Positions 19,902-28,745 are shown, numbered from the stretch's first letter. The stretch is 64,000 bases of DNA from Sansalvadorimonas sp965243775 (GCA_965243775.1 CBDEWF010000005.1:1-64000); one strand, 5' to 3'. A program made the numbers and translations. The notes: generated by a model not told the origin, from the sequence alone.

Positions 19902-20252
19902 ATGAGTCTTGAGCAACGTGTTACAGCAGTAGAAATCCAGCAGGGTGAAATCAATGACAGTCTTGAGCGCATTGAACGCAAGCTGGAATATCATGACAAG
20001 CGATTTGATAGTCACGACAAGCGGTTTGATGACCATGACAAGCGGTTTGATGATCACGACAAGCGGTTTGATGACCATGACAAGCGGTTTGATGATCACG
20101 ACAAGCGGTTTGATGATCATGACAAGCGGTTTGATGATCATGACAAGCGGTTTGATGATCATGACAACCGATTTGATAGAATTGAAAACGAACTTGCCGA
20201 GATCAAAGATTTTGTGAAAATGATCCATTCATATGTTTGCCGCGACAAATAA
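19902..20252 (+). CDS. Coiled-coil protein with nine HDKRFDD heptads
   Basis: A protein of 116 residues. Residues 31-93 consist of nine consecutive seven-residue units of the form H-D-K-R-F-D-D, flanked by ordinary heptad coiled-coil sequence (EQRVTAVE... and RIENELAEIKDFV). One hydrophobic residue (F) per heptad with matching charges predicts a long single helix or weak coiled coil. Short proteins of this style are common in bacteria without a defined function. The repeats are encoded by nearly identical 21-bp units, so copy number probably varies between strains. ATG 19902 follows a GAGGTTGCC ribosome-site-like stretch. Confidence 0.75.
   Translation: MSLEQRVTAVEIQQGEINDSLERIERKLEYHDKRFDSHDKRFDDHDKRFDDHDKRFDDHDKRFDDHDKRFDDHDKRFDDHDKRFDDHDNRFDRIENELAEIKDFVKMIHSYVCRDK
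19992..20180 (+). repeat. Nine tandem 21-bp units (heptad-coding minisatellite)
   Basis: There are exactly nine in-frame 21-base units. The first and last have diverged at the edges (GATAGT, AACCGA). The inner seven differ only at wobble positions of the His codon (CAT/CAC) and the final Asp codon (GAC/GAT), which suggests recent expansion. Confidence 0.95.
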
Positions 20253-20336
20253 CAAAGCTCATAACCACAGCGTGGCAGGGATGGCTACATCGCCCTCACA
20301 CGCAGAAGTTATCCGGCACTGTGTTGCTTTGGCAGG

Positions 20337-20953
20337 TTACTCCGGTATAAAAGTGACGGGTTGATCTTTTATATGACTGCCATTGCCGGTAATGCTGATT
20401 TTTCCAGACAGAACCTTATTGGAATAGGTTAAGGTCAGGTTGCCTGATATGGCCTGAGGAGTGTCCGGGTATTTATTCCACTTAAGAGTGATCTGATGAC
20501 CTTTGCAGGATTGCTTTCCTCTGAGTTTATCTCTATCTGGCCCAGGTTCTCCACTTTTATGACACTGTCCATGTTTCCTTTTCTGGCCGCTCCTGCCTGT
20601 CTCTTCCGGGGGGCTGCTGTTGATATGGGGGGGTATGACTCATCATCTGCTTTCGGCACGGCCCTTTTCGATGAGTCATTCCGTCTATATGAAAGCTTTT
20701 TTTGCTGGCCTTATCGATCAAGAACCAGAAAAATACTGGGACCTTCAACGAATAGGGTGGCACTAAATCGGCTTTCCTGACTTAGGGGGTTGGCAAGAAC
20801 ATAGCTGTTGCCGGGGATTTCACACTTCCTGCACTTTTCCCTGTCGCATCTGTGGTGCTTGCCCCTGAACTCATTAACAACAGGCTTCGCTGATGAGTAA
20901 GTGGCCAGCAGTGCGAGAAGGCAAAGCAGGGTCAGAGTTTTGACAGTTCTCAT
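20337..20953 (-). pseudogene. Disrupted gene for a small secreted protein
   Basis: Reading from 20953 the frame gives a clear signal peptide (RTVKTLTLLCLLALLATYSSA) and a Cys/His-rich start (CDREKCRKC), then stops at TAA 20711. The same frame continues open beyond that stop to a run of seven C (minus strand; G7 at 20627-20633). After it the coding signal moves to another frame and runs to TAA at 20337-20339, with plausible beta-rich sequence (HQITLKWNKYPDTPQAISG, LTLTYSN, KISITGNGS). The whole would be about 205 residues. One nonsense codon plus one homopolymer frameshift suggest a decaying gene. An alternative is that the first 80 codons form a small secreted protein on their own. The family is not recognised. 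Confidence 0.55.
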
Positions 20954-21116
20954 AAAACATCCCTGTTTAGGCTGAAAACTCTATAAGTATAGATTTTGCA
21001 CCAGTTGAAATGAGCAGAATGGCAACTGCCCGAGATGCCTGGCTCCTGTAAGCTTTTTACCCATAGGACACCTTGGCCACCCATGCCTGTTTGATACTTG
21101 AGAGAGCTTAGCCGGT

Positions 21117-21560
21117 ATGAAAATGACAGAAGATATGCTGCGCCTGTTTGCAGAGGAAAAAATCAGCTTTGTGAAGCGGGCCGGGCTGAAATTGATTGAA
21201 GCCAGACCAGGTTATGTCAAATGTCTGATGCCGGCCAAAGGCAACGAGAATCATATCGGCACTATGTATGCTGGAGCCCTCTATACCCTGGCTGAAATAC
21301 CAGGAGGCATTATGGCTCTGGTCAGCTTTGAAGCCGGTAAATTTATACCAGTTTTGAAGGGCATGAATATTCAGTATTTAAAGCCAGCTAAAGGCGATAT
21401 CACTTTCGAGACGTTTTTATCGGATAACAAAATCAGGGGAATTGCTGAAAGGGGGCAGGAGTATGGTAAAGCTGATTTTTCCCTGACCGGTGATTTGAAA
21501 GACAGTAATGGGGTTGTTGTTGCAAAAACTGAAGGCGTATATCAAATCAGGGCTGTGTAG
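21117..21560 (+). CDS. PaaI-like hotdog-fold acyl-CoA thioesterase (putative)
   Basis: A protein of 147 residues. The central motif NHIGTMYAGALYTLAE matches the PaaI/DUF4442 hotdog pattern (N-H-x-G-T-x-x-A-G-A-x-x-T-L-A-E), where the Asn and acidic residues line the thioester site. The C-terminal half has the usual beta strands (GKADFSLTGDLKDSNGVVVAKTEGVYQI). Members hydrolyse acyl-CoA thioesters; the physiological acyl group here is unknown. It stands alone between a broken secreted-protein gene and a convergent small secreted protein. Confidence 0.75.
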   Translation: MKMTEDMLRLFAEEKISFVKRAGLKLIEARPGYVKCLMPAKGNENHIGTMYAGALYTLAEIPGGIMALVSFEAGKFIPVLKGMNIQYLKPAKGDITFETFLSDNKIRGIAERGQEYGKADFSLTGDLKDSNGVVVAKTEGVYQIRAV

Positions 21561-21585
21561 ATTCAGTTTCTCCAGTCGTCTGGCT

Positions 21586-21876
21586 TTAATCTAGCTCTTC
21601 CAGCTCTGGGCATTCTTCCATTGGTTCTTTTTGTAGAGCTTTTGCTGCTGCTCGGTATCTATCGTTGCTCTGTACATATACACTGTAAAGTGTCTGTATA
21701 TGTTTTGCTTTTTTCTCTTTGTCAGTGATGTCTACTACTGCATCCATGATTTCTTTGCAGTCGTCAGGATCCAGAAGGCATTCTATACAGTTGCATATTG
21801 TGCATGTGTCATTGCTTTCTGCATTAGGCATGAGAACAACTCCTATGACTAAAACAATATATACAAACCTGGTCAT
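21586..21876 (-). CDS. Small cysteine-rich secreted protein
   Basis: A protein of 96 residues with a strong signal peptide (TRFVYIVLVIGVVLMPNAES). A cluster of cysteines follows (CTICNCIECLL, then DDC and a late CPEL), and the rest is charged and helical. AGAGGTT lies five bases before the ATG, supporting the start. No family is recognised. Paired cysteines in a small exported protein suggest disulfide-stabilised periplasmic or extracellular function. It is convergent with the thioesterase gene, only 25 bases apart. Confidence 0.65.
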   Translation of the reverse strand: MTRFVYIVLVIGVVLMPNAESNDTCTICNCIECLLDPDDCKEIMDAVVDITDKEKKAKHIQTLYSVYVQSNDRYRAAAKALQKEPMEECPELEELD

Positions 21877-22414
21877 TTAATAACCTCTTTAAAACTCTGC
21901 CAAGCCTACTAGACATTTCCAGCTTGTGCATTGCGACCACCTTCTTTCCCACTGACAGAGGTAAGATAGAAGGCCGTTAGATCAAGAAATAAAAAGACGG
22001 TTTCTGATGTGTAATAGCGTAAGCTTCTTAGTCTCAAGAAAAAGCCAGAGCTTATAAGAAAGCTCTCACACTATTTCAGTGTCAAAATAGGTAGAGTCGT
22101 ATTATTCCAAAAAAGAGGAATGACCCCATTTCAAAGAAAAAGATACACATGAAAAGCGAACAAATGTTAACATGAATCAACTTTTCTGTATTTTTGGCAA
22201 CAAAGTTATTGCAGGATCAATAACTACACGATTATGGTCTTTTTGAAGCTAGAGTTTTTGCCGGAGTATGCTCTGGAAACAGGTTCATATCTGGCGAAAA
22301 TTAGCTCCAGAAAGAGGGAAAAAGCAGCTTATACGCTCATTTTTCCTACGAAAACAGAAGTGTTGTTGAAGTAAAACGCCTGAATTTCAATCAAAAACGA
22401 TCACTGGGATAGTT
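21877..22414. other. Intergenic region upstream of glyA
   Basis: This is 538 bases without a supportable gene. It separates divergent genes, so it should contain promoters for both the small secreted protein and glyA. A short hairpin-like stretch occurs near 22050-22070 (GAGCTTATAAGAAAGCTC). I do not see a glycine riboswitch or a convincing operator. Confidence 0.5.
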
Positions 22415-23680
22415 ATGTTTGATGCCAAGATGAACATTGCAGACTTTGACCCTGAACTGAAAGCTGCAATGGATGCGGAATACCGCCGCCAGGAAGAGCA
22501 TATTGAGCTGATTGCTTCCGAAAACTACACCAGCCCCCGCGTTCTGGAAGCCCAGGGCAGCGTGCTGACCAACAAGTACGCTGAAGGTTATCCTGGTAAG
22601 CGCTACTATGGTGGCTGTGAGCATGTTGATGTTGTTGAACAGTTGGCTATTGATCGTGCCTGCGAACTGTTTGGTGCCAAGTATGCCAACGTACAGCCAC
22701 ACTCCGGCTCTCAGGCGAACGCTGCCGTTTATATGGCTCTGTGCAAGCCCGGCGATACTGTTCTGGGTATGAGCCTGGCCCACGGTGGTCACCTGACCCA
22801 CGGTGCCAAGGTTAGCTTCTCTGGCCGTATCTATAACGCTGTTCAGTACGGTCTGCACCCTGAAACCGGTGAAATCGATTACGATGAAGTTGAACGTCTG
22901 GCTATTGAGCACAAGCCCAAGATGATTGTTGCGGGTTTCTCTGCCTATTCCCGTGTCGCTGACTGGGCACGTTTCCGCACTATCGCTGACAAGGTTAGCG
23001 CTTTCCTGTTTGTTGATATGGCGCATATTGCCGGTCTGGTTGCTGCGGGTGTCTATCCTTCTCCGGTTCCTCACGCCCACGTATGCACCAGCACCACTCA
23101 CAAGACCTTGGGTGGTCCTCGTGGTGGCATTATCGTTTCCGGTTCCGACGATGAAGAACTGCACAAGAAGTTCAATTTTTCCGTATTCCCTGAAAGTCAG
23201 GGTGGTCCCCTGTGCCACATCATTGCTGCCAAGGCTGTGTGCTTCAAGGAAGCTTTGGCTGATGATTACAAGGCTTACCAGCAGCAGGTAATCAAGAACG
23301 CTGATGCCATGGCAACGACCCTGCTGGAGCGCGGAATTAATGTGGTTTCCGGTGGTACCGATGATCACCTGTTCCTGGTTGACCTGATCGGCAAGGAATA
23401 TTCCGGTAAGGACGCTGAAGCTGCACTGGGCAGTGCCAATATCACTGTGAACAAAAACTCTGTTCCCAATGACCCACGTTCGCCATTTGTCACCAGTGGT
23501 CTGCGTATTGGTTCTCCGGCTGTCACTCGCCGCGGCTTCAAGGAAGAAGATTGCAAGAACCTGACGAACTGGATGGTCGATGTTCTGGAAAGTATCGGTC
23601 AGGACAACCACGAAGATGTTGTCGCCGGCGTTAAGGCCAAGGTTATGGAGATCTGTGGTCGCCTGCCTGTGTATAAGTAA
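22415..23680 (+). CDS. glyA: Serine hydroxymethyltransferase
   Basis: A protein of 421 residues, standard length. It interconverts serine plus tetrahydrofolate with glycine plus 5,10-methylene-tetrahydrofolate, the main one-carbon source. The PLP lysine is K230 in STTHKTLGGPRGG. Other signatures are LIASENYTSPRVLEAQGS, NKYAEGYPGKRYYGGCEHVD, the SGSQAN cofactor contact and the C-terminal TSGLRIGSPAVTRRGF. It begins the conserved gammaproteobacterial block glyA-nrdR-rib-nusB-thiL but is separated from nrdR by a strong terminator, so it is probably its own transcription unit. Confidence 0.98.
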   Translation: MFDAKMNIADFDPELKAAMDAEYRRQEEHIELIASENYTSPRVLEAQGSVLTNKYAEGYPGKRYYGGCEHVDVVEQLAIDRACELFGAKYANVQPHSGSQANAAVYMALCKPGDTVLGMSLAHGGHLTHGAKVSFSGRIYNAVQYGLHPETGEIDYDEVERLAIEHKPKMIVAGFSAYSRVADWARFRTIADKVSAFLFVDMAHIAGLVAAGVYPSPVPHAHVCTSTTHKTLGGPRGGIIVSGSDDEELHKKFNFSVFPESQGGPLCHIIAAKAVCFKEALADDYKAYQQQVIKNADAMATTLLERGINVVSGGTDDHLFLVDLIGKEYSGKDAEAALGSANITVNKNSVPNDPRSPFVTSGLRIGSPAVTRRGFKEEDCKNLTNWMVDVLESIGQDNHEDVVAGVKAKVMEICGRLPVYK

Positions 23681-23704
23681 TATATAAGCAGCTGTAACTA
23701 TCGG

Positions 23705-23736
23705 AAGCGCTGTAGTCTGGCTATAGCGCTTTTTTG
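23705..23736 (+). terminator. Intrinsic terminator of glyA
   Basis: AAGCGCT (23705-23711) pairs with AGCGCTT (23725-23731), followed by a T-run. It lies 25 bases past the glyA stop. Confidence 0.88.
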
Positions 23737-23879
23737 TGGCCCTTGCCAGGGAGTGACCGGTCAGGCTTCAGCCTGCCGTTAACCCCCCTGAAAATACACC
23801 AGACTAACAGAATTAGACTTTCGTCTGGATTATATCAGGGGTACTATCCAGTTTTCCCTGAAACAGCTTGTCTGGCGCT

Positions 23880-24368
23880 ATGCACTGTCCTTTTTGTAAC
23901 GCTGAAGATACCAAGGTCATTGATTCCCGGTTGGTTGCCGATGGCAGCCAAGTTCGTCGGCGCCGGGAATGTACAACCTGTACCGAGCGCTTTACAACCT
24001 ATGAAAGTGCGGAGCTGGTGATGCCCCGCATTGTTAAGCGGGATGGCTCCCGGGTGCCGTTTGATGAAGATAAGCTTCGGGCCGGTCTGCAGCGGGCTCT
24101 GGAGAAGCGTCCTGTCAGTACGGAACAGATTGAAGAGGCCATCAACCGGATCAAGCAGCAGCTTCGGGCTACTGGTGAGCGGGAAGTAAAATCCATGAAG
24201 GTCGGTGAAGAGGTCATGAGTGCTTTGAAAGACCTGGATGAAGTAGCCTATATTCGTTTCGCTTCCGTATACCGGCAGTTTCAGGATCTGGATGAATTTC
24301 GAGAGGAGATTGATCGTCTGGAAAAATCTCCCCATGGTTCCCTGACCCGGAAACCCTCTAAGGCCTGA
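23880..24368 (+). CDS. nrdR: Transcriptional repressor NrdR
   Basis: A protein of 162 residues from the canonical MHCPFC start; an in-frame TTG at 23868 would add four residues and is unlikely. NrdR represses ribonucleotide reductase genes by binding NrdR boxes when its ATP-cone carries dATP. A zinc ribbon uses C3, C6, C31 and C34. The ATP-cone domain covers about 49-139 (VKRDGSRVPFDEDKL...). It is the first gene of a run with ribD, ribE and ribB. Confidence 0.97.
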   Translation: MHCPFCNAEDTKVIDSRLVADGSQVRRRRECTTCTERFTTYESAELVMPRIVKRDGSRVPFDEDKLRAGLQRALEKRPVSTEQIEEAINRIKQQLRATGEREVKSMKVGEEVMSALKDLDEVAYIRFASVYRQFQDLDEFREEIDRLEKSPHGSLTRKPSKA

Positions 24369-24444
24369 GTCGTCAGTTCCTGTCGAGAGAAGAGGCAGAG
24401 AAGAAAACCAGCGAAGAAAGCCAGAAATAAGTGAAGTATTGCCG

Positions 24445-25578
24445 ATGACTGGATTTTCCCGTGATGATCGTGAATATATGGCACGGGCATTGCGACTGGC
24501 CCGAAAAGGGCTTTACACAACCATGCCCAACCCCACAGTTAGCTGTATCCTCGTCCGTGATGGAGAGATCATTGGGGAAGGTTTTACCAGTCCGGCTGGT
24601 GGTCCCCATGCCGAAATCAATGCCCTGGTCAATGCCGGTGATGCTACCGGTGCAACCGCTTATGTCTCCCTCGAACCCTGTGCCCATTATGGCCGAACAC
24701 CGCCTTGTGCCCTTGCGCTGGTAGAGGCTGGTGTGTCCAGGGTTGTTGCAGCCATGCGAGACCCCAACCCCCGTGTGAATGGTGGTGGTTTCCGCATTCT
24801 TGAGGAAGCGGGTATTCAGACAGCTTCTGGACTTATGGAGGCTGAGGCCAGAGAAGTGAATGCCGGTTTTTTCAAACTCATGGAAACTGGTATGCCCTTG
24901 GTGCGCTGCAAAATGGCCATGAGTGTTGATGGTCGTACGGCCATGGCTTCAGGGGAGTCTCAGTGGATAACCGGGCCGGATGCCCGGGCCGATGTTCAGC
25001 AGTGGCGGGCTCGTTCCTGCGTCATAGTGACAGGGGTGGATTCGATTATTCATGATGACTCGTCCCTGACGGTTCGTCCGAATGAGCTGAGAATTGAAAA
25101 CCCTGAAGCCGCTGCAGAAAAACAGCCAGTTCGGGTTGTTCTGGACTCCACTCTCCGCATTCCCTATAGCGCCCGCATCCTGAGTGTACCCGGAACCACT
25201 ATTATTGCTTCGGCCCATCCTGACCCTGAAAAGCAGAAAGAGCTTGCAAGCCGCGGTATTGAGGTGTTGACTGTGCCGGGCTCGAATGGTCGGGTTGATT
25301 TTCCCCAAGTGCTGAAGATCTTGGCTGACAGGGGATGCAAAGAAGTTCTTCTGGAAACTGGGGCCAGGCTGGCGGGGGCCGCCATTGAACAGGGCTGTGT
25401 GGATGAGTTGTTGATTTATATGGCTCCTGTTCTGCTGGGCAGTCAGGCTCGGCCATTATTTGAGCTGCCATTTGAGAGGATGGTAGAAAAACTGTATCTG
25501 GACATTCAGGAAACGCGTGCCCTTGGCCAGGATCTGCGTATTCGTGCCAGGTTGAAAGAACCCGTGAAGCAGCCATGA
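24445..25578 (+). CDS. ribD: Bifunctional riboflavin deaminase/reductase RibD
   Basis: A protein of 377 residues from ATG 24445; a TTG at 24439 is also in frame. It carries out the second and third steps of riboflavin synthesis: pyrimidine deamination, then NADPH-dependent ribosyl reduction. The N-terminal zinc deaminase domain has H55-A-E57 and the PCAHYGRTPPC motif with C79 and C88. The reductase domain starts near 150 (RCKMAMSVDGRTAMASGESQWITG). PNPTVSC replaces the common PNPxVGC, a mild change. It is cotranscribed with ribE, 45 bases downstream. Confidence 0.97.
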   Translation: MTGFSRDDREYMARALRLARKGLYTTMPNPTVSCILVRDGEIIGEGFTSPAGGPHAEINALVNAGDATGATAYVSLEPCAHYGRTPPCALALVEAGVSRVVAAMRDPNPRVNGGGFRILEEAGIQTASGLMEAEAREVNAGFFKLMETGMPLVRCKMAMSVDGRTAMASGESQWITGPDARADVQQWRARSCVIVTGVDSIIHDDSSLTVRPNELRIENPEAAAEKQPVRVVLDSTLRIPYSARILSVPGTTIIASAHPDPEKQKELASRGIEVLTVPGSNGRVDFPQVLKILADRGCKEVLLETGARLAGAAIEQGCVDELLIYMAPVLLGSQARPLFELPFERMVEKLYLDIQETRALGQDLRIRARLKEPVKQP

Positions 25579-25623
25579 GCGTAAAATTCAGCCATTAGCG
25601 GGAAATAGAGACAAGGGTAACTG

Positions 25624-26298
25624 ATGTTTACTGGAATCATTGAATCTGTTGGGACAATCAGGCGAATAGAAGAGCACGGTGGTGATGTACGGTTACACGT
25701 GGCTACCGGCAAGCTGGACCTGAATGATGTCAAGCTGGGTGACAGTATTGCCACCAATGGTGTCTGCCTGACCGCTGTTGAGCTTCCTGGATATGGCTTT
25801 GTCGCTGATGTCTCCAGGGAAACCATCAGACGTACAGCGCTGGCGCAATTGGCTGCAGGAAGCCCGGTTAACCTGGAAAAGGCCATGCTGCCGGTTTCCC
25901 GTTTGGGGGGCCATATCGTCAGTGGGCACGTTGATGGCGTAGGACGGATCATTGAGATCAAACCCTCCGGGCGTTCAACGGTTTATCGTGTTGAAGCACC
26001 TGCAGAACTATCTCGTTATATTGCTGAAAAGGGTTCTATCACCGTTGATGGTGTCAGCCTGACAGTTAACGTTGTTGAAGGCTCAGTGTTCCACCTTAAT
26101 ATTGTTCCCCATACCGCCCAGGAAACCACTATTGCCAGTTATCGTACCGGTAGTCGGGTCAACCTGGAGGTTGATATTATTGCCCGTTATCTTGAACGGC
26201 TTCTGACCAGTACCGAAGCCCCGTCAGTTGAAACGACCTCTGCCGGGGCAATGACAGAAGGCTTTCTGGCTGAAAACGGCTTTTTAAGGCGGCGCTGA
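25624..26298 (+). CDS. ribE: Riboflavin synthase (alpha chain)
   Basis: A protein of 224 residues made of two homologous lumazine-binding barrels. It starts with the invariant MFTGIIE, and the halves are marked by the GHVDGVG motif (about 101-107) and a second ITVDGVSLTVN block. It dismutates two 6,7-dimethyl-8-ribityllumazine molecules into riboflavin plus a pyrimidine that is recycled. The C-terminal tail after about residue 200 is variable. It lies between ribD and ribB in the same direction. Confidence 0.97.
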   Translation: MFTGIIESVGTIRRIEEHGGDVRLHVATGKLDLNDVKLGDSIATNGVCLTAVELPGYGFVADVSRETIRRTALAQLAAGSPVNLEKAMLPVSRLGGHIVSGHVDGVGRIIEIKPSGRSTVYRVEAPAELSRYIAEKGSITVDGVSLTVNVVEGSVFHLNIVPHTAQETTIASYRTGSRVNLEVDIIARYLERLLTSTEAPSVETTSAGAMTEGFLAENGFLRRR

Positions 26299-26370
26299 TT
26301 GCGCGGTCTTGCTTAATTGTGAACACACCCTAGCCAAAGGTCCTTGTGACCCCGCTGAAAGAGATAGATC

Positions 26371-27486
26371 ATGCAGCTGAACACAGCAGAAGAACTGATT
26401 GAGGATATTCGCCAGGGTCGGATGATTATCCTGATGGATGACGAAGACCGGGAGAATGAAGGTGACCTGATCGTTGCGGCTGAAAAAATCACCCCTGAAA
26501 TCATTAACTTCATGTGTACTCATGCCAGAGGGTTGATCTGTCTTCCCCTGACCGGTGAGCGCTGTGACCAGCTTGGCCTGCACCAGATGACGGCTAACAA
26601 TCAGGAAGCCCAGAGTACTGCCTTTACTGTTTCCATTGAAGCTGCAGAAGGGGTAACAACCGGTATTTCTGCAGCAGACCGGGCTCGCACAGTGCAGGTG
26701 GCTGCTGATCCCCACTCGACTAAAGCCAGTATTGTTCAGCCTGGTCATATTTTTCCACTGCGGGCAATGCAGGGTGGTGTACTCCAGAGAGCAGGCCATA
26801 CTGAGGCCGGAACCGACCTGGCCCGTCTGGCTGGATGCGAGCCGGCAGCCGTTATTGTTGAAATCATGAACGAAGACGGTACTATGGCTCGCCGGCCTGA
26901 TCTTGAGCGTTTCGCAGAAACACACGGAATCAAGATTGGTACTATCGCAGACCTGATTCATTACCGGATTCTGCACGAGAAAACGGTTATCCGTGAAAGG
27001 GTCGGGGAGCTGCCGACGGTCTATGGGACTTTCCGTATGACCGAGTATCGCGATGTTATGACAGGCCGAACTCATCTGGCATTGGTTATGGGAACGCCAC
27101 GATCAGATACTCCAACTCTGGTTCGGGTGCATCAGGCTGAAACATTCCGGGACTTTCTAGGTGCATGCAAGCCTGACAGTACCAGCTGGCCACTGCCTGC
27201 CGCTATGGCTCGAATTGCCAAAGAGGGAGAAGGTGTTCTGGTATTGCTGGATGCTGATGAATATGAGCTTCTTGGAGACAGCCTGAAGCGCTTCCATGAG
27301 CAGGAACGACAGCACCATACGACGGGTGCCCATGCAGGCGTTTATATGACCATTGGCACCGGTTCCCAGATTCTGAGAGATCTTGGAGTTGGCAAAATGC
27401 GCCTGCTGAGTTCGCCACTGAAGTTCAGTGCTATTTCCGGTTTTGATCTGGAAGTGACGGAAAATATTCCATGTCAGCAGCCCTGA
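26371..27486 (+). CDS. ribB: 3,4-dihydroxy-2-butanone-4-phosphate synthase with degenerate GTP-cyclohydrolase II domain
   Basis: A protein of 371 residues. The N-terminal domain (1-205) is RibB: DDEDRENEGD (23-32) holds the acidic metal-binding residues, and THARGLICLPLT and HTEAGTDLARLAG complete the site. It makes the four-carbon unit of riboflavin from ribulose 5-phosphate. The C-terminal domain (about 206-371) has the GTP-cyclohydrolase II fold but lacks the zinc cysteines: where active enzymes read RVHSECLTGD and then CDCG, this reads RVHQAETFRD and ACKPDST. The second domain is therefore probably catalytically dead, as in the RibBX-type fusions known from gammaproteobacteria. A separate RibA must exist elsewhere in the genome. 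It is followed by a terminator. Confidence 0.95.
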   Translation: MQLNTAEELIEDIRQGRMIILMDDEDRENEGDLIVAAEKITPEIINFMCTHARGLICLPLTGERCDQLGLHQMTANNQEAQSTAFTVSIEAAEGVTTGISAADRARTVQVAADPHSTKASIVQPGHIFPLRAMQGGVLQRAGHTEAGTDLARLAGCEPAAVIVEIMNEDGTMARRPDLERFAETHGIKIGTIADLIHYRILHEKTVIRERVGELPTVYGTFRMTEYRDVMTGRTHLALVMGTPRSDTPTLVRVHQAETFRDFLGACKPDSTSWPLPAAMARIAKEGEGVLVLLDADEYELLGDSLKRFHEQERQHHTTGAHAGVYMTIGTGSQILRDLGVGKMRLLSSPLKFSAISGFDLEVTENIPCQQP

Positions 27487-27552
27487 CTAAAGAGTTAGTT
27501 CAAGAGGGCTCTGGCAAACAGACTAACCGAATGAACAGAACTTGAAGTGAAG

Positions 27553-27587
27553 ATGCAGCCCTCGTCTATGATGTGGCTGCATTTTTT
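27553..27587 (+). terminator. Intrinsic terminator after ribB
   Basis: ATGCAGCC (27553-27560) pairs with GGCTGCAT (27575-27582) and is followed by a run of T. It implies that ribH has its own promoter or depends on readthrough. Confidence 0.88.
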
Positions 27588-27669
27588 GCGTTGAAAAAGA
27601 TACCGGCCAGAGCTGAATGGTGCTGGCTGACGGCAGCTTAAACAGCCGTGAGCGCAAGAAATATTTTTT

Positions 27670-27687
27670 ATCCCCCTGGGGGTAAAA
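27670..27687 (+). promoter_or_regulatory. Short GC palindrome in the ribH leader
   Basis: TATCCCCCTGGGGGTA forms a near-perfect inverted repeat about 30 bases before the ribH start, flanked by A/T runs. It might be an operator or an RNA hairpin affecting ribH translation. It does not match the FMN riboswitch consensus, which I do not find anywhere in the rib region. Confidence 0.35.
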
Positions 27688-27717
27688 TTTTCACGGTAAA
27701 AACAAAGAGGAATCGCC

Positions 27718-28194
27718 ATGACTGGCATCAGAACAATTGAAGGACACCTGACTCCAAACGATGGACGTTTTGCTATCGTAGTCGCCCGCTGGAACTCTTA
27801 CGTCGTGGAGAGCATGGTTGAAGGTGCTATCGATACCCTGAAGCGTCATGGTATCAGTGAAGAACAGATTACCATTATCCGTTGCCCAGGTTCCTTTGAG
27901 TTGCCTCTGGTGGTCAAAAAAGTGGCCAAGCAGGGTCGCTATGATGCAGTCATTGCGCTGGGCGCAGTGATTCGCGGTGGAACACCGCACTTTGATTTTG
28001 TTGCAGGTGAGTGCACCAAGGGTATTGCCCAAACTATGCTGGAACACGAGGTTCCGGTCTCCTTTGGTGTACTGACAGTTGATACGATCGAGCAGGCCAT
28101 CGAACGGGCTGGTACCAAGATGGGTAACAAGGGCGAAGAAGCTGCCCTGGCCGCATTTGAAATGGTGAGCCTGCTCAAAAATCTGGAGTCTTGA
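27718..28194 (+). CDS. ribH: 6,7-dimethyl-8-ribityllumazine synthase
   Basis: A protein of 158 residues, the normal size for this enzyme, which condenses the RibB product with the pyrimidine from RibD. Recognisable are FAIVVARWNSYVVESMVEGA, the PGSFELPLVVKK phosphate-binding segment, AVIRGGTPHFDFVAGE and the active-site histidine region. It forms icosahedral or decameric shells. A good ribosome site (AGAGGAA) precedes ATG 27718. nusB begins one base after its stop. Confidence 0.97.
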   Translation: MTGIRTIEGHLTPNDGRFAIVVARWNSYVVESMVEGAIDTLKRHGISEEQITIIRCPGSFELPLVVKKVAKQGRYDAVIALGAVIRGGTPHFDFVAGECTKGIAQTMLEHEVPVSFGVLTVDTIEQAIERAGTKMGNKGEEAALAAFEMVSLLKNLES

Positions 28195-28195
28195 T

Positions 28196-28684
28196 TTGAG
28201 CGCTGAAAGTAATAATGCCAGCCAGAAGAACAGGGGCCGCACCCAGACACGTCGCAAGGCACGTGAGCTTGCTCTGCAGGCGCTGTACCAGTGGCATATG
28301 GCTGGTAGTTCCATCACTGATATCGAAGCCCAGTTCCGGGCTCGTAACGATATGACCAAGGTGGATGGTGGCTTTTTCCGTGAGTTGCTGCTGGGTGTAG
28401 CCCAGCAGGCGAGCGAGCTGGATGAAACATTGGCCCCCGTTCTTGACCGTGGCCTGGAAAAACTGGATCCGGTTGAGAAAGCGGCCCTGCGTCTGGGCTG
28501 TTACGAGCTGAAAGTACGCACTGATGTACCTTACCGTGTAGTGATCAACGAAGGTATTGAACTGGCCAAAAAGTTCGGTGCCCAGGATTCCCACAAGTAC
28601 ATCAACGGTATTCTCGACAAGCTGGCCCTGAACCTGCGCACTGTCGAGGTTAAGGAGTACCGTGAGCGCCGCCGCTCCCGCTAA
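28196..28684 (+). CDS. nusB: Transcription antitermination factor NusB
   Basis: A protein of 162 residues from a TTG start; no ATG is available upstream of the conserved ARELALQALYQW segment, and GGAG about nine bases before the TTG supports this start. NusB with NusE (S10) binds boxA RNA and promotes rRNA antitermination. The all-helical body ends with YINGILDKLALNLR, the usual C-terminal signature. It directly follows ribH, so the two are surely cotranscribed and translationally linked. Confidence 0.95.
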   Translation: MSAESNNASQKNRGRTQTRRKARELALQALYQWHMAGSSITDIEAQFRARNDMTKVDGGFFRELLLGVAQQASELDETLAPVLDRGLEKLDPVEKAALRLGCYELKVRTDVPYRVVINEGIELAKKFGAQDSHKYINGILDKLALNLRTVEVKEYRERRRSR

Positions 28685-28745
28685 AAGCTTCAGGCAAACA
28701 GAGCCCTTACTCAAACATTGAAAAGGGTTCTCACTGGTAAGAGAC

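Noticed and set aside
19992..20180. CRISPR-like array because of regular repeats
   Set aside because: The 21-bp units are contiguous with no spacers and lie in frame within a coding region.
27588..27717. FMN riboswitch upstream of ribH
   Set aside because: The leader is too short and lacks the conserved RFN core; only a small GC palindrome is present.
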